From Lentzea albidocapillata (lineage in GTDB: Bacteria > Actinomycetota > Actinomycetes > Mycobacteriales > Pseudonocardiaceae): a DNA stretch of 64,000 nt. Numbering within the stretch: the stretch's first letter is position 1; every line of letters begins with the position of its first letter. The DNA lies in NCBI RefSeq assembly GCF_000719115.1, contig NZ_JOEA01000013.1, positions 124,001 through 188,000 on the forward strand, given 5' to 3'. Positions 47,539-57,146 of this stretch are shown here, piece by piece. A program made the position numbers and the translations under genes. Under the pieces are notes generated by a model. It saw only the letters and a list, made by a program, of their open reading frames with translations, had not been told where the DNA came from and ran no database searches.

Positions 47539-49398
47539 GTGTGCGGAATCGTGGGATACGTGGGTCACCAGTCGGCGCTCGACGTCGTGCTGGACGGGCT
47601 GAGGCGCCTCGAATACCGGGGTTACGACTCGGCGGGCGTCGCGGTCGTGACAGGCGACGACCTCGCCGTCGAACGCAAGGCCGGACGACTGCAGAACCTG
47701 GAGACGAGGCTCGACGAGGTGGGCCGCGACAACTTCGTGGGCACCGTCGGCATGGGCCACACCCGGTGGGCGACGCACGGCGCGCCGATCGACAAGAACT
47801 CGCATCCGCACCGCGACGCCACGAACCGCGTCGCCGTGGTGCACAACGGCATCATCGAGAACTTCCTCGCGCTGCGCGCCGAACTCGAAGGCCTCGGCGT
47901 CGAGATGACGTCGGACACCGACACCGAGACGGTCGCGCACCTTGTGGCGTTCGCCTACGCCGAGGGCGACACGAAGGGTGACCTGCCGGCCAGTGTGCGC
48001 AAGATCGCCCGCCGGCTCGAGGGCGCGTTCACGCTCGTGATCACGCATGCCGACGAGCCGGACCAGGTCGTCGCCGCGCGCCGCAACTCGCCGCTGGTTG
48101 TCGGCGTCGGCGAGAACGAGTACTTCGTCGCGAGCGACGTGGCCGCGTTCATCGCGCACACCAAGGAAGCCGTCGAGCTGGGCCAGGACCAGATGGTCGT
48201 GCTGACCCGCGACGGTTACGAGGTCACCGACTTCGACGGCGAGGTCGCGCAGGCCAAGCCGTTCACGGTCAACTGGGACCTCAGCGCCGCCGAGAAGGGC
48301 GGCCACGAGTACTTCATGCTCAAGGAGATCGAGGAGCAGCCGGAGGCGCTGGCGAACACGCTGCGCGGCCACTTCGCGAACGGCCGGATCGTCCTCGACG
48401 AGCAGCGCCTCTCCGACCAGGACCTGCGCGACGTCGACAAGGTCTTCGTCATCGCCTGCGGCAGCGCGTACCACTCCGGTCTCGTCGCGAAGTACGCGAT
48501 CGAGCACTGGACCCGCCTGCCCGTCGAGGTCGAGCTGGCCTCCGAGTTCCGCTACCGCGACCCGGTGCTCGACCGCGACACGCTCGTCGTCGCCGTCTCG
48601 CAGTCCGGCGAGACCGCGGACACGCTGGAGGCCGTGCGCCACGCACGCGCGCAGAAGGCCCGCGTCCTGGCCGTCTGCAACACCAACGGCGCGCAGATCC
48701 CGCGCGAGTCCGACGCCGTCCTCTACACGCACGCCGGTCCGGAGATCGGTGTCGCGTCGACGAAGGCGTTCCTCGCCCAGATCGCCGCGAACTACCTGGT
48801 GGGCCTGGCCCTGGCGCAGGCCCGCGGCACCAAGTACCCGGACGAGGTCGCCCGCGAGTTCCACGAGCTGGAGGCCATGCCCGAGGCCGTGCGGCGCGTG
48901 CTCGCCACGACCGAGCAGGTCCGTGCGCTCGGCCGTGAGCTCGCCGACTCGAAGGCGGTGCTGTTCCTCGGCCGCCACGTCGGTTACCCGGTGGCACTGG
49001 AAGGCGCGCTCAAGCTCAAGGAGCTCGCCTACATGCACGCCGAGGGCTTCGCGGCCGGCGAGCTCAAGCACGGTCCGATCGCGTTGATCGAGAAGGACCT
49101 CCCGGTCGTCGTCGTGATGCCGTCGCCGAAGGGCCGCGCCGTCCTGCACTCGAAGCTGGTGTCGAACATCAGCGAGATCCAGGCCCGTGGCGCCCGCACG
49201 ATCGTGATCGCGGAGGAGGGCGACGAGACGGTGCGCCCGTTCGCGGACCACCTGATCGAGATCCCGGCCGTCCCGACGCTGCTGCAGCCGCTCATCTCGA
49301 CCGTGCCGCTGCAGATCCTCGCGGCGGAGATCGCGAAGACCCGTGGCTACGACGTCGACAAGCCTCGCAACCTGGCGAAGTCCGTTACCGTCGAGTGA
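47539..49398 (+). CDS. glmS: glutamine-fructose-6-phosphate aminotransferase
   Basis: First committed step to UDP-GlcNAc: Fru-6-P + Gln to GlcN-6-P. 619 residues. The glutaminase domain starts CGIVGYVG with nucleophile Cys2. Two SIS isomerase domains follow (YHSGLVAKYAIEHW; VSQSGETADT; GRHVGYPVALEGALKLKE). The end is DVDKPRNLAKSVTVE. No glmS ribozyme or leader: the message looks leaderless. nnr begins at the next base. Confidence 0.97.
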   Translation: MCGIVGYVGHQSALDVVLDGLRRLEYRGYDSAGVAVVTGDDLAVERKAGRLQNLETRLDEVGRDNFVGTVGMGHTRWATHGAPIDKNSHPHRDATNRVAVVHNGIIENFLALRAELEGLGVEMTSDTDTETVAHLVAFAYAEGDTKGDLPASVRKIARRLEGAFTLVITHADEPDQVVAARRNSPLVVGVGENEYFVASDVAAFIAHTKEAVELGQDQMVVLTRDGYEVTDFDGEVAQAKPFTVNWDLSAAEKGGHEYFMLKEIEEQPEALANTLRGHFANGRIVLDEQRLSDQDLRDVDKVFVIACGSAYHSGLVAKYAIEHWTRLPVEVELASEFRYRDPVLDRDTLVVAVSQSGETADTLEAVRHARAQKARVLAVCNTNGAQIPRESDAVLYTHAGPEIGVASTKAFLAQIAANYLVGLALAQARGTKYPDEVAREFHELEAMPEAVRRVLATTEQVRALGRELADSKAVLFLGRHVGYPVALEGALKLKELAYMHAEGFAAGELKHGPIALIEKDLPVVVVMPSPKGRAVLHSKLVSNISEIQARGARTIVIAEEGDETVRPFADHLIEIPAVPTLLQPLISTVPLQILAAEIAKTRGYDVDKPRNLAKSVTVE

Positions 49399-50784
49399 GT
49401 GAGAGGCGTCTGGCACACCGAACGCGTCAAGGCCGCTGAAGAGGAGCTCATGGCGGTCGTCCCGCCGGGCTCGTTGATGCGCAAGGCCGCGTTCGGTGTG
49501 GCCACCCACGCTCTCAGGCTTCTGTCCGGACATCGCCGCGTCACGGTGCTCGTCGGTGCGGGCAACAACGGCGGCGACGCCCTGTGGGCCGGTTACTTCC
49601 TGCGCCGCAGGGGAGTCGCCGTGTCCGCGGTCCTGCTCGACCCGGCCAAGGCCCACGCCGAAGGCCTCGCCGCCTTCCGTCGCGCCGGTGGCCGGATCGT
49701 CTCCGAGGTCGGCAGCCCTGATCTCGTGATCGACGGCATCGTCGGCCTGTCCGCGCGCGGCCCGTTGCGCCCGGCAGCCGCCGCTCTGGTCGAGAGCGTG
49801 AAGGTCTCGATCCTCGCGGTGGACCTGCCGTCCGGCATCGACCCGGACACCGGCGAGATCACCGGCCCGCACGTGAAGGCGCACACCACCGTCACGTTCG
49901 GCTGCCTGAAGCCGGTGCACGCGCTGGCCGACTGCGGTGACGTGCATCTGGTGGATATCGGTCTGCGGCCGGTGGACCCAGACTTCGTATTGCTCGACCG
50001 CGCGGACATCTCCTGGCCGGTGCCGGGCCCGTCCGACGACAAGTACACCCAGGGCGTCACAGGAGTGGCGGCCGGCAGCACCACCTATCCCGGCGCCGCG
50101 GTGCTGTCGACCGGCGCCGCCGTGCTCGCGACGTCGGGCATGGTCCGTTACGCCGGTCCGGCCGCCGACGCCATCCGCGCCCGCTGGCCCGAGACGATCT
50201 GCACCGGCTCGATCACCGACGCCGGCCGCGTCCAGGCCTGGGTCGTCGGCCCCGGCATGGGCACCGGCAGTTCGTCCGCGGAGGTCCTGCGGTTCGTACT
50301 GAACGCCGGTGTGCCGGTGATCGCCGACGCGGACGCCATCACGCTGCTCGCCTCGACCCCGTCGCTCTGGGACGCCCGCGACCCCGACGCCGCCCTCGTA
50401 CTGACCCCGCACGACCGCGAGTTCGAACGCCTGGCCGGCCCGGTCGGCGCGGACCGCGTCGCGGCAGCCAGGAAGGCCGCGCAGCGGTTCAACGCCGTGG
50501 TGCTGCTCAAAGGCCATCGGACCGTCGTGGCGGCGCCGGACGGACGGGCGCTGGTCAACTCGGCGACGTCGTCCTGGCCTGCGACGGCCGGATCGGGCGA
50601 CGTCCTGTCCGGCGTCATCGGCGCGCTGCTGGCCGGTGGCGTGGACCCGTTCCTGGCGGCGGGTCACGCGGCGTACGCGCACGTGCTGGCCGCCGAGTTG
50701 GGAGCGGACGGGGCGCCGTTGCCCGCCTCGGGTTTGATGGAGGCGATCCCCGCGGCGATCCGTGCGCTGCGAGTTGCGCCATAG
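49399..50784 (+). CDS. nnr: NAD(P)HX epimerase/dehydratase, bifunctional
   Basis: Repairs hydrated NAD(P)H. 461 residues with two domains. The N-terminal epimerase (YjeF_N, ~1-205) has VLVGAGNNGGDAL and VDLPSGIDPDTGEI. The C-terminal ADP-dependent dehydratase (ribokinase-like, ~225-461) has LTPHDREFERL and TAGSGDVLSG. GTG abuts the glmS stop, so translational coupling is likely. The same gene neighbourhood (glmS-nnr-alr) occurs in mycobacteria. Confidence 0.95.
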   Translation: MRGVWHTERVKAAEEELMAVVPPGSLMRKAAFGVATHALRLLSGHRRVTVLVGAGNNGGDALWAGYFLRRRGVAVSAVLLDPAKAHAEGLAAFRRAGGRIVSEVGSPDLVIDGIVGLSARGPLRPAAAALVESVKVSILAVDLPSGIDPDTGEITGPHVKAHTTVTFGCLKPVHALADCGDVHLVDIGLRPVDPDFVLLDRADISWPVPGPSDDKYTQGVTGVAAGSTTYPGAAVLSTGAAVLATSGMVRYAGPAADAIRARWPETICTGSITDAGRVQAWVVGPGMGTGSSSAEVLRFVLNAGVPVIADADAITLLASTPSLWDARDPDAALVLTPHDREFERLAGPVGADRVAAARKAAQRFNAVVLLKGHRTVVAAPDGRALVNSATSSWPATAGSGDVLSGVIGALLAGGVDPFLAAGHAAYAHVLAAELGADGAPLPASGLMEAIPAAIRALRVAP

Positions 50785-50821
50785 TCCCTGTTCGCGGCTG
50801 TCATGGCACGATGAACAGGTT

Positions 50822-51907
50822 ATGGCCCGTTCAGAAGTTGTCGTCGACCTAGGCGCGCTGCGGCACAACGTCGCCCTGCTCGCCGGTCTGGCCCCTGCCT
50901 CCGAGACGATGGCCGTCGTCAAGGCGGACGGCTACGGCCACGGTGCGGTTCAGGTCGCCCGCGCCGCCCTCGAAGCCGGCGCCACCTGGCTCGGTTCGTG
51001 CTCGACGCAGGAAGCCCTCGCGTTGCGGGCGGCGGGCATCCAGGCCCCGGTCCTGGCCTGGCTCGACGCCCCGGACGAGGACCTGGCGGCCGGTCTCGCG
51101 GCCGACGTGGACATGTCCGTGGCATCGCTGTCCGACCTGCGCCGAGTCGAGCAGGCCGCGCTGGAGGCCGACGCACGGCCGCGGCTCCATCTCAAGATCG
51201 ACACCGGGCTGAGCCGCAACGGCTGCCAGCCCCAGGACTGGCCCGAGCTCGTAGAAGCCGCGAAGCAACACGAGGTCGTGGCCATCTGGTCGCACCTGGC
51301 GTCCGCGGACGAGATCGGCGACCCGTCCATCGACCTGCAGGCCAAGCGGTTCGACGACGCCTACGAGGTCGCGAAGGCCGCCGGTCTCGACCCGAAACGG
51401 CACATCGCCAACTCGGCGGCCCTGCTGACCAGGCCCGATCTGCACTTCGACATCGTCAGGCCCGGCATCGCCATCTACGGGCTGAACCCGGTGCCGACCG
51501 ATCACGACCTCAGGCCGGTCATGAGCTTCCGGTCGCACGTGGCGCTCACGAAACGTATCCCCGCAGGCGAGTCGGTCTCCTACGGGATGACATGGACAGC
51601 GACGACCGACACGACGCTGGCACTGGTGCCGGCGGGGTATGCGGACGGTGTCCCGAGGGCGCTCTCCGGCCGGATGGAGGTGCTCCTGGACGGGAGGCGC
51701 CGCCCGGTGGTCGGCCGTGTCTGCATGGACCAGATCGTCGTGGACTGCGGGGACGACGAGATCGCGGAGGGTGCCGAGGTCGTCCTGTTCGGCGACGGGC
51801 GCCGGGGGGAGCCGACGGCGACGGAGTGGGCGGAGCTGACCGGGACGATCGACTACGAGATCGTCTGCGGGATGTACCGGCCGCGGGTGCGGAGGATCTA
51901 CACGTGA
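50822..51907 (+). CDS. alr: alanine racemase
   Basis: Makes D-alanine for peptidoglycan; PLP enzyme. 361 residues from ATG 50822 (MARSEVVVDLGALRHNV). PLP lysine is K34 in VVKADGYGHG; the second catalytic base lies in SYGMTW near residue 256; the C-terminal GRVCMDQ motif is present. An earlier in-frame start at 50762 is inside the nnr end and is rejected. Its stop overlaps the next GTG. Confidence 0.96.
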   Translation: MARSEVVVDLGALRHNVALLAGLAPASETMAVVKADGYGHGAVQVARAALEAGATWLGSCSTQEALALRAAGIQAPVLAWLDAPDEDLAAGLAADVDMSVASLSDLRRVEQAALEADARPRLHLKIDTGLSRNGCQPQDWPELVEAAKQHEVVAIWSHLASADEIGDPSIDLQAKRFDDAYEVAKAAGLDPKRHIANSAALLTRPDLHFDIVRPGIAIYGLNPVPTDHDLRPVMSFRSHVALTKRIPAGESVSYGMTWTATTDTTLALVPAGYADGVPRALSGRMEVLLDGRRRPVVGRVCMDQIVVDCGDDEIAEGAEVVLFGDGRRGEPTATEWAELTGTIDYEIVCGMYRPRVRRIYT

Positions 51908-53001
51908 AGCCGGTGTGGAAGGTCGTCGGATGGGTCGGTGGCGCGCTCGGCGCCGCCGTCGCCGGTGCGGCCGTGGCGCAGACCGCGAAGGTCTCGCACG
52001 AGCGCAAGACCGCGACCGACAGCCTCGCCGACGAGCCGTTAGGCCGGCTGAGGCCCGATCGCGAGTCGACGGTGGCCGCCGAGGACGGCGTGCCGATCTC
52101 CGTCGAGGAGGTCGACCCCGCGGACGGCGGCGAGCCGGACATCACCGTCGTGCTGGTGCACGGGTTCGCGCTGGACCGCCGCTGCTTCCACTTCCAGCGC
52201 CGCGACCTCGCCGAGCTGATCGATCCCCGCGTCCACCAGGTGATCTACGACCAGCGCGGCCACGGCCGTTCCGGGAAGTCCTCCGCCGAGCACAGCACGA
52301 TCGACCAGCTCGCGCTCGACCTCGACTCGGTGCTCCGCGCGGTCGTGCCGGAGGGCCCGCTGGTGCTCGTCGGCCACTCCATGGGCGGCATGACGATCAT
52401 GGCGCTGGCCGAGAAGCACCCGGAACTCTTCGAGGAACGGGTGCGCGGCGTCGCGTTGGTCGGCACGGCCGCCGGTGCCGTGGGCGGCGCGGGACTGCCG
52501 AAGTCCGTGCTGTCGCGGTACAACCCGGTGACGCTCGGCGTCGGCCGGCTCGCGGGCATCCAGCCGGGGTTCGTCGAGTGGGTCCGCAAGGGCACGAAGA
52601 CCCTGACGTGGAGCGGCATCCGCGCGCTGGCGTTCGGCGACCGGAAGGTCGCGCCGTCTCTTGTGGACCTGATGGAGCAGATGATCAACGGGACGACGGT
52701 GAAGGTCCTCACCGAGTTCCTGGAGACCCTCGGCACGCACGACCGCTACAAGGCGCTCGCCGGACTGCGGCACTGCGAGGTGCTGATCCTGAGCGGTGAC
52801 GCGGACAAGCTCACGCCGTTCTCGCACGCCGAGCGGATGGCCGAGGAGATGCCGCACGCCACCCTGGTGCGGGCCCCCGGTGCCGGACACATGGTGATGA
52901 TGGAGCAGGCTGATCTCGTCAACGACCACCTGGTCGCGCTCGTCGAACGCTGCGCGGCCGATCGCGGAGAGAGTCGGAAGAAGTGGTGGCGCCGAGCGTG
53001 A
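51904..53001 (+). CDS. membrane-anchored alpha/beta hydrolase
   Basis: 365 residues. A membrane helix at ~8-27 precedes a full alpha/beta-hydrolase domain: VLVHGFALD (oxyanion), DQRGHGRS, GHSMGG with Ser159, LSGDADKLTP (acid) and GAGHMVMME (His). The helix suggests anchoring to the membrane, catalytic part probably outside. GTG overlaps the alr stop. The same hydrolase lies between alr and tsaE in many actinobacteria. Substrate unknown. Confidence 0.87.
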   Translation: MKPVWKVVGWVGGALGAAVAGAAVAQTAKVSHERKTATDSLADEPLGRLRPDRESTVAAEDGVPISVEEVDPADGGEPDITVVLVHGFALDRRCFHFQRRDLAELIDPRVHQVIYDQRGHGRSGKSSAEHSTIDQLALDLDSVLRAVVPEGPLVLVGHSMGGMTIMALAEKHPELFEERVRGVALVGTAAGAVGGAGLPKSVLSRYNPVTLGVGRLAGIQPGFVEWVRKGTKTLTWSGIRALAFGDRKVAPSLVDLMEQMINGTTVKVLTEFLETLGTHDRYKALAGLRHCEVLILSGDADKLTPFSHAERMAEEMPHATLVRAPGAGHMVMMEQADLVNDHLVALVERCAADRGESRKKWWRRA

Positions 53002-53459
53002 AGACCGTCGAACTGCCCCTGGTGGAGGACACCGAGGAGTTCGGCCGCAAGCTGGGTGAAGTGGTGCGGGCGGGCGACCTGCTGCTGCTCGCCGGGCCGT
53101 TGGGAGCAGGCAAGACGGCGCTGGTCCGCGGGCTCGCGCGCGGCCTCGGCGTGCAGGGCAGGGTGTCCTCGCCGACGTTCGTCGTCGCCCGCGTGCACGA
53201 GCCCGCCGAGGACGGCAGGGGCGTGCGGCTGGTGCACGTCGACGCGTATCGGCTCGGGGGTCACCTGGACGAGCTGGACGATCTCGACCTGGACACGGAC
53301 CTCGTCGACGCCGTGGTCGCCGTCGAGTGGGGTGAGGGCGTCGCGGAACGCCTGAGCGAAGATCATCTGCTGATCCGCCTCGAACGCGGAATCGACGACG
53401 TTCGCACGGCTCAGCTGATCCCGCACGGCGAGTGGGGCGCACGTAACCTGCCTGTGTGA
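52983..53459 (+). CDS. tsaE: tRNA t6A biosynthesis ATPase TsaE
   Basis: ATPase of the TsaBDE complex that makes threonylcarbamoyl-adenosine at position 37 of ANN-decoding tRNAs. 158 residues; Walker A GPLGAGKT at 38-45, then SSPTFVV and VDAYRL. GTG 52983 has GGAGAGAG (52966-52973) 9 bases upstream. GTG 52998, which overlaps the previous stop, is an alternative. Confidence 0.93.
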   Translation: MVAPSVKTVELPLVEDTEEFGRKLGEVVRAGDLLLLAGPLGAGKTALVRGLARGLGVQGRVSSPTFVVARVHEPAEDGRGVRLVHVDAYRLGGHLDELDDLDLDTDLVDAVVAVEWGEGVAERLSEDHLLIRLERGIDDVRTAQLIPHGEWGARNLPV

Positions 53460-53522
53460 CGTTGTCCGGCGCATCGGATGACGTCCATTAAGGACGGACC
53501 GTGCCGGGCCGATGGGACGCGC

Positions 53523-53858
53523 ATGATCAAGAAGCCGCCTCTGGCGACTGCTGTCATCGGTGGCGCCATGCTCGCGGCCACGGCTTCCGTCACCGCCGGT
53601 GAACACGACCACCACGACGACATGAGCGTCGGCGACAACCTCTGTGCCGCGCCGTGGCAGTGGAACGGCCCGCTCTTGCTGCTGCACGAGGGCCACACCT
53701 CCGGTTACGCCGCGTGCAACGACAACCACGCCGGCGGTCGCTCGGACATCAGCGTGCTGGACAACGCCTGCGTCGCGCCGTGGCAGTGGACCCGTCCGGT
53801 GGAGATCTTCACGGTCGACCATCCCTACGTCGCCTGCACCGGCAACTCGGCCGGCTGA
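53523..53858 (+). CDS. small secreted tandem-repeat Cys/Trp protein
   Basis: 111 residues: signal peptide (1-~25, cleaved after VTA), a His/Asp-rich patch (EHDHHDD), then two copies of a ~37-residue unit. Copy 1 is SVGDNLCAAPWQWNGP ... GYAACNDNHAG; copy 2 is SVLDNACVAPWQWTRP ... PYVACTGNSAG. Each has two Cys, so probably one disulphide per repeat. No family known to me. It lies between tsaE and tsaB, breaking an otherwise tight t6A group. Confidence 0.75.
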   Translation: MIKKPPLATAVIGGAMLAATASVTAGEHDHHDDMSVGDNLCAAPWQWNGPLLLLHEGHTSGYAACNDNHAGGRSDISVLDNACVAPWQWTRPVEIFTVDHPYVACTGNSAG

Positions 53859-53941
53859 CGGTCCTTTCAGAATCGCCTTCGGCGGTTGACGGCAAGAGGC
53901 GGCCGGATAACCGACATGACCTCGTACTACTCTGGACAACC

Positions 53942-54622
53942 GTGCTAGTGCTCGCCGTCGACACGGCCACCCTCGCAGTCACCGCCGGTGTGGTCGAACT
54001 CGTGCCCGACTCCCCGCCGCGCCTGCTCGCGAAGCGGGTGACGCTCAACGCCAAGGCGCACGGCGAGCTGCTCACCCCGCACATCACCGACGCGCTCGCG
54101 GAAGCCGGGAAGACCTTCCAGGACCTCGACGCGATCGTCGTCGGCGCAGGCCCCGGGCCGTTCACCGGCCTGCGGGTCGGTCTCGCCACCGCCGCCGCGC
54201 TCGGCCAGGCGCTCAACCGCCCGGTCTACCCGGTCGCCACCCCGGACGCACTCGCCAAGGACGCCGCCAGCGGCCACCCGCTGCTCGTCGCGACCGACGC
54301 GCGGCGCAAGGAGGTCTACTGGGCCGCCTACGACGCCGCCGGTCGCCGCACGGACGGCCCGCACGTCGAGCGCCCGCAGGACCTCGCCGCGAAGCTGCCG
54401 GCCCTGGGCGTGCACCAGGCCACGGGTGAGGGCGCCGAGATCTACGCCGAAGTCCTCGGCTTGGAGCTCCTCCAAGCGAAGCACCCGAGTCCGGAGGGCC
54501 TGGTCGCCGCCGCGGCCGCCGAGGTGCTCGCCAAGGCCCGCCCGGCCGCGCTCACCCCGCTCTACCTGCGTCGTCCCGACGCCGTCGAGCCCACCGGGCG
54601 CAAGAGGGTGACCAGGGCATGA
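53942..54622 (+). CDS. tsaB: tRNA t6A biosynthesis protein TsaB
   Basis: Non-catalytic partner of TsaD, ASKHA fold. 226 residues beginning LVLAVDTATLAVTAGVVE; GPGPFTGLRVGL at ~70-81. A TACTCT box (53928-53933) eight bases before GTG 53942 and no ribosome site suggest a leaderless start. The end overlaps rimI by 4 bases. Confidence 0.93.
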   Translation: MLVLAVDTATLAVTAGVVELVPDSPPRLLAKRVTLNAKAHGELLTPHITDALAEAGKTFQDLDAIVVGAGPGPFTGLRVGLATAAALGQALNRPVYPVATPDALAKDAASGHPLLVATDARRKEVYWAAYDAAGRRTDGPHVERPQDLAAKLPALGVHQATGEGAEIYAEVLGLELLQAKHPSPEGLVAAAAAEVLAKARPAALTPLYLRRPDAVEPTGRKRVTRA

Positions 54623-55077
54623 CCACCGGCACCGTCACGCTCGCGCCGCTGCGGCACGCCGACGTGCCCAGGTGCCACGAGATCGAGCTGGCGTTGTTCC
54701 CCGGCGACGACCCGTGGAGCGAGAACGCGTTCCGCAGCGAGCTCGACCACGGCAACTACTACATCGGCGCGTACGCCGACGACGAGCTGATCGGGTACGC
54801 CGGGCTCGCCGCCGGCGAGTACGAGGCCAGCGTGCACACGATCGCCGTCGTCGGGCACTGGCAGGGCAGGGGCGTCGGAAAGATGCTGCTGAGGGACCTG
54901 CTGGCGCGCGTCGACGAGATCAAAGTGCCGGTCTACCTCGAGGTCCGCACGGACAACGAGCCCGCGATCGCCCTGTACCTGGCGCACGGCTTCGAACGCC
55001 TCGGCCTGCGCCGCCGCTACTACCAGCCGTCGGGTGCCGACGCGTACACGATGGGAAGGCCTGCTCACAGTGTCTGA
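54619..55077 (+). CDS. rimI: ribosomal protein S18 alanine N-acetyltransferase (RimI)
   Basis: GNAT acetyltransferase, 152 residues. Acetyl-CoA loop QGRGVG at 82-87; [13 protein letters not shown]-terminal motif. In actinobacteria RimI sits with tsaB/tsaD, and here it overlaps both (ATGA with tsaB; 8 bases with tsaD). Substrate by family is the S18 N-terminus; a TsaD-linked role is possible. Confidence 0.9.
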   Translation: MTTGTVTLAPLRHADVPRCHEIELALFPGDDPWSENAFRSELDHGNYYIGAYADDELIGYAGLAAGEYEASVHTIAVVGHWQGRGVGKMLLRDLLARVDEIKVPVYLEVRTDNEPAIALYLAHGFERLGLRRRYYQPSGADAYTMGRPAHSV

Positions 55078-56125
55078 TCGCCTGATCCTCGGCATCGAGA
55101 GCTCGTGCGACGAAACGGGCTTCGGGATCGTCCGCCTTGGTCCGGACGGCTCGCTCGAACTGCTCGCCGACGAGGTCGCCTCCAGCGTCGAGGAGCATGC
55201 CCGCTTCGGCGGCGTCGTGCCCGAGGTCGCCTCCCGCGCCCACCTCGAAGCGCTGGTCCCGACCATGCGCCGCGCGCTCGACACCGCGAAGGTCGAGCTC
55301 TCCCAGATCCACTCCATCGCCGTCACTGCCGGACCGGGCCTGGCCGGCGCGTTGCTGGTCGGCGTGTCCGCCGCGAAGGCGTACGCGGCCGCGCTCGGCA
55401 AGCCGCTCTACGGCGTGAACCACCTCGCGGGTCACGTGGCCGCGGACACGCTGCAGCACGGTCCGTTGCCGCAGCGCTGTCTCGCGCTGCTGGTCTCCGG
55501 CGGCCACTCGCAGCTGCTGCTGATCGAGGGCGGCCTGGCGAACTCGATCACCGAGATCGGGTCCACCGTGGACGACGCGGCCGGCGAGGCGTACGACAAG
55601 GTCGCGCGGCTGCTCGACCTGCCGTACCCCGGCGGCCCGCCCATCGACAAGCTCGCCAAGCAGGGCAACGGCTGCGCGATCGCGTTCCCGCGCGGCCTCA
55701 CCGGCCCGCGCGACGCGAAGTACGACTTCTCGTTCTCCGGCCTGAAGACCTCGGTCGCCCGCTGGGTCGAACGTGCCGAGCGCGCCGGTGAGGAGATCCC
55801 GCTGGCCGACGTCGCCGCGTCGTTCCAGGAGGCCGTCGCGGACGTGCTGACCGCCAAGGCGATCCGTGCCGCGAAGGACCTGGACGTCGGCACGCTGGTC
55901 ATCTCCGGCGGCGTCGCGGCGAACTCCCGTCTGAGCGGGCTCGCCGCCGAGCGTTGCGCCGAGGCCGGCATCGAGCTGCGCGTGCCGCGGCCGCGGCTGT
56001 GCACCGACAACGGCGCGATGATCGCCGCGCTCGGCGCCCACCTGGTCGCGGCGGGCGCCAAGCCGTCCCCGATGGACCTCTCGACCACGCCCGGTCTGCC
56101 CGTCGGCACGGTGCAGATACTCTGA
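55070..56125 (+). CDS. tsaD: tRNA t6A threonylcarbamoyltransferase TsaD
   Basis: Transfers the threonylcarbamoyl group to A37. 351 residues from GTG 55070 ([16 protein letters not shown]). Metal ligands His118 and His122 lie in VNHLAGH; the phosphate loops and [10 protein letters not shown] near residue 285 are intact. The upstream frame from 55034 overlaps rimI and is not used. Confidence 0.96.
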   Translation: MSDRLILGIESSCDETGFGIVRLGPDGSLELLADEVASSVEEHARFGGVVPEVASRAHLEALVPTMRRALDTAKVELSQIHSIAVTAGPGLAGALLVGVSAAKAYAAALGKPLYGVNHLAGHVAADTLQHGPLPQRCLALLVSGGHSQLLLIEGGLANSITEIGSTVDDAAGEAYDKVARLLDLPYPGGPPIDKLAKQGNGCAIAFPRGLTGPRDAKYDFSFSGLKTSVARWVERAERAGEEIPLADVAASFQEAVADVLTAKAIRAAKDLDVGTLVISGGVAANSRLSGLAAERCAEAGIELRVPRPRLCTDNGAMIAALGAHLVAAGAKPSPMDLSTTPGLPVGTVQIL

Positions 56126-56162
56126 CGCCAATCCTGGGCGGACCTGAATCTTGGAGTAAGCG

Positions 56163-57146
56163 GTGAGCGCTGAACCCATGCGCACGATCACGTACCTGTT
56201 CCCGATCTACAACGAGGGCGGGAACATCGATCTGCTGCACAAGACGGTCTCCGAGGTCGTGAAGCCCCTGGAGGACCGGTACCGGGTCAACTTCGTCTAC
56301 GTCAACGACGGCAGCCGCGACAACTCGCTGGACCTGCTCAACGCCGTCGCCGACGCGGACGACCGGGTCACGGTCATCGACCTGGCCCGCAACTTCGGTC
56401 ACCAGCTCGCCGTGACCGCGGGGCTCGACCTCGCGGACGCCGACGCCGTGATCATCATGGACAGCGACATGCAGGACCCGCCCGCGGTCAGCCTCGAGCT
56501 GATCGAGAAGTGGGAGCAGGGCTACGACGTCGTCTACGCCCAGCGCCGCTCGCGCCAGGACACGGCGTTCAAGAAGGCCACCGCGCGGGCGTTCTACTGG
56601 TTCCTGCGCAAGGTCGCCGACATCGACATCCCGGAGAACACCGGCGACTTCCGCCTCATCGACCGCAAGGTCGTCGAGGAGCTGCGCAAGTTCCGCGAGC
56701 ACAACAGGTTCCTGCGCGGACTGGTGAGCTTCATCGGCTTCAAGCAGACCGCCGTGCAGTTCGACCGCGACAAGCGCCACGCGGGCGTCACCGGCTACCC
56801 GCTGCGCAAGATGATGCGGTTCGCCGCGGACGGCATCGTCGGCTTCTCCGCCGCACCGCTGAAGCTGATCTCGAAGGTCGGCTACTTCATCTCGTTCCTC
56901 GCGTTCGCGGGCATCTGCTACGTCGTCGGCGTGAAGCTGTTCCTGCCGGACACCGCCGTTCCCGGCTGGGCGTTCATCACGAGCGCGGTGTTCTTCCTCG
57001 GCGGCATCCAGCTGATCATGCTCGGCGTGCTCGGCAGTTACGTCGGCCGCATCTACACCGAGGTGCAGGGCCGTCCGCTCTACAGCGTCGCGTCGGTGCG
57101 CACCGGGACGACGGTGCCGAACGACGTCAGGGCTCTCGCGCCGTGA
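56163..57146 (+). CDS. polyprenyl-phosphate glycosyltransferase, family 2 (GtrB/DPM1-like)
   Basis: Adds a sugar from a nucleotide donor to a polyprenyl phosphate at the inner membrane face. 327 residues. GT2 domain (1-~225) with PIYNE (14-18), VNDGSRD, the DxD motif Asp100-Asp102 and the DFRLIDRKV acceptor motif; two C-terminal membrane helices (~235-290). GTG start; ATG 56178 is a five-codon shorter choice. Followed by a GtrA-like flippase gene with a 4-base overlap. Confidence 0.9.
   Translation: MSAEPMRTITYLFPIYNEGGNIDLLHKTVSEVVKPLEDRYRVNFVYVNDGSRDNSLDLLNAVADADDRVTVIDLARNFGHQLAVTAGLDLADADAVIIMDSDMQDPPAVSLELIEKWEQGYDVVYAQRRSRQDTAFKKATARAFYWFLRKVADIDIPENTGDFRLIDRKVVEELRKFREHNRFLRGLVSFIGFKQTAVQFDRDKRHAGVTGYPLRKMMRFAADGIVGFSAAPLKLISKVGYFISFLAFAGICYVVGVKLFLPDTAVPGWAFITSAVFFLGGIQLIMLGVLGSYVGRIYTEVQGRPLYSVASVRTGTTVPNDVRALAP

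Noticed and set aside
47521..50922. 1133-aa open frame antisense to glmS and nnr
   Set aside because: It spans two clear plus-strand genes and their junction, with no recognisable motif; a high-GC shadow.
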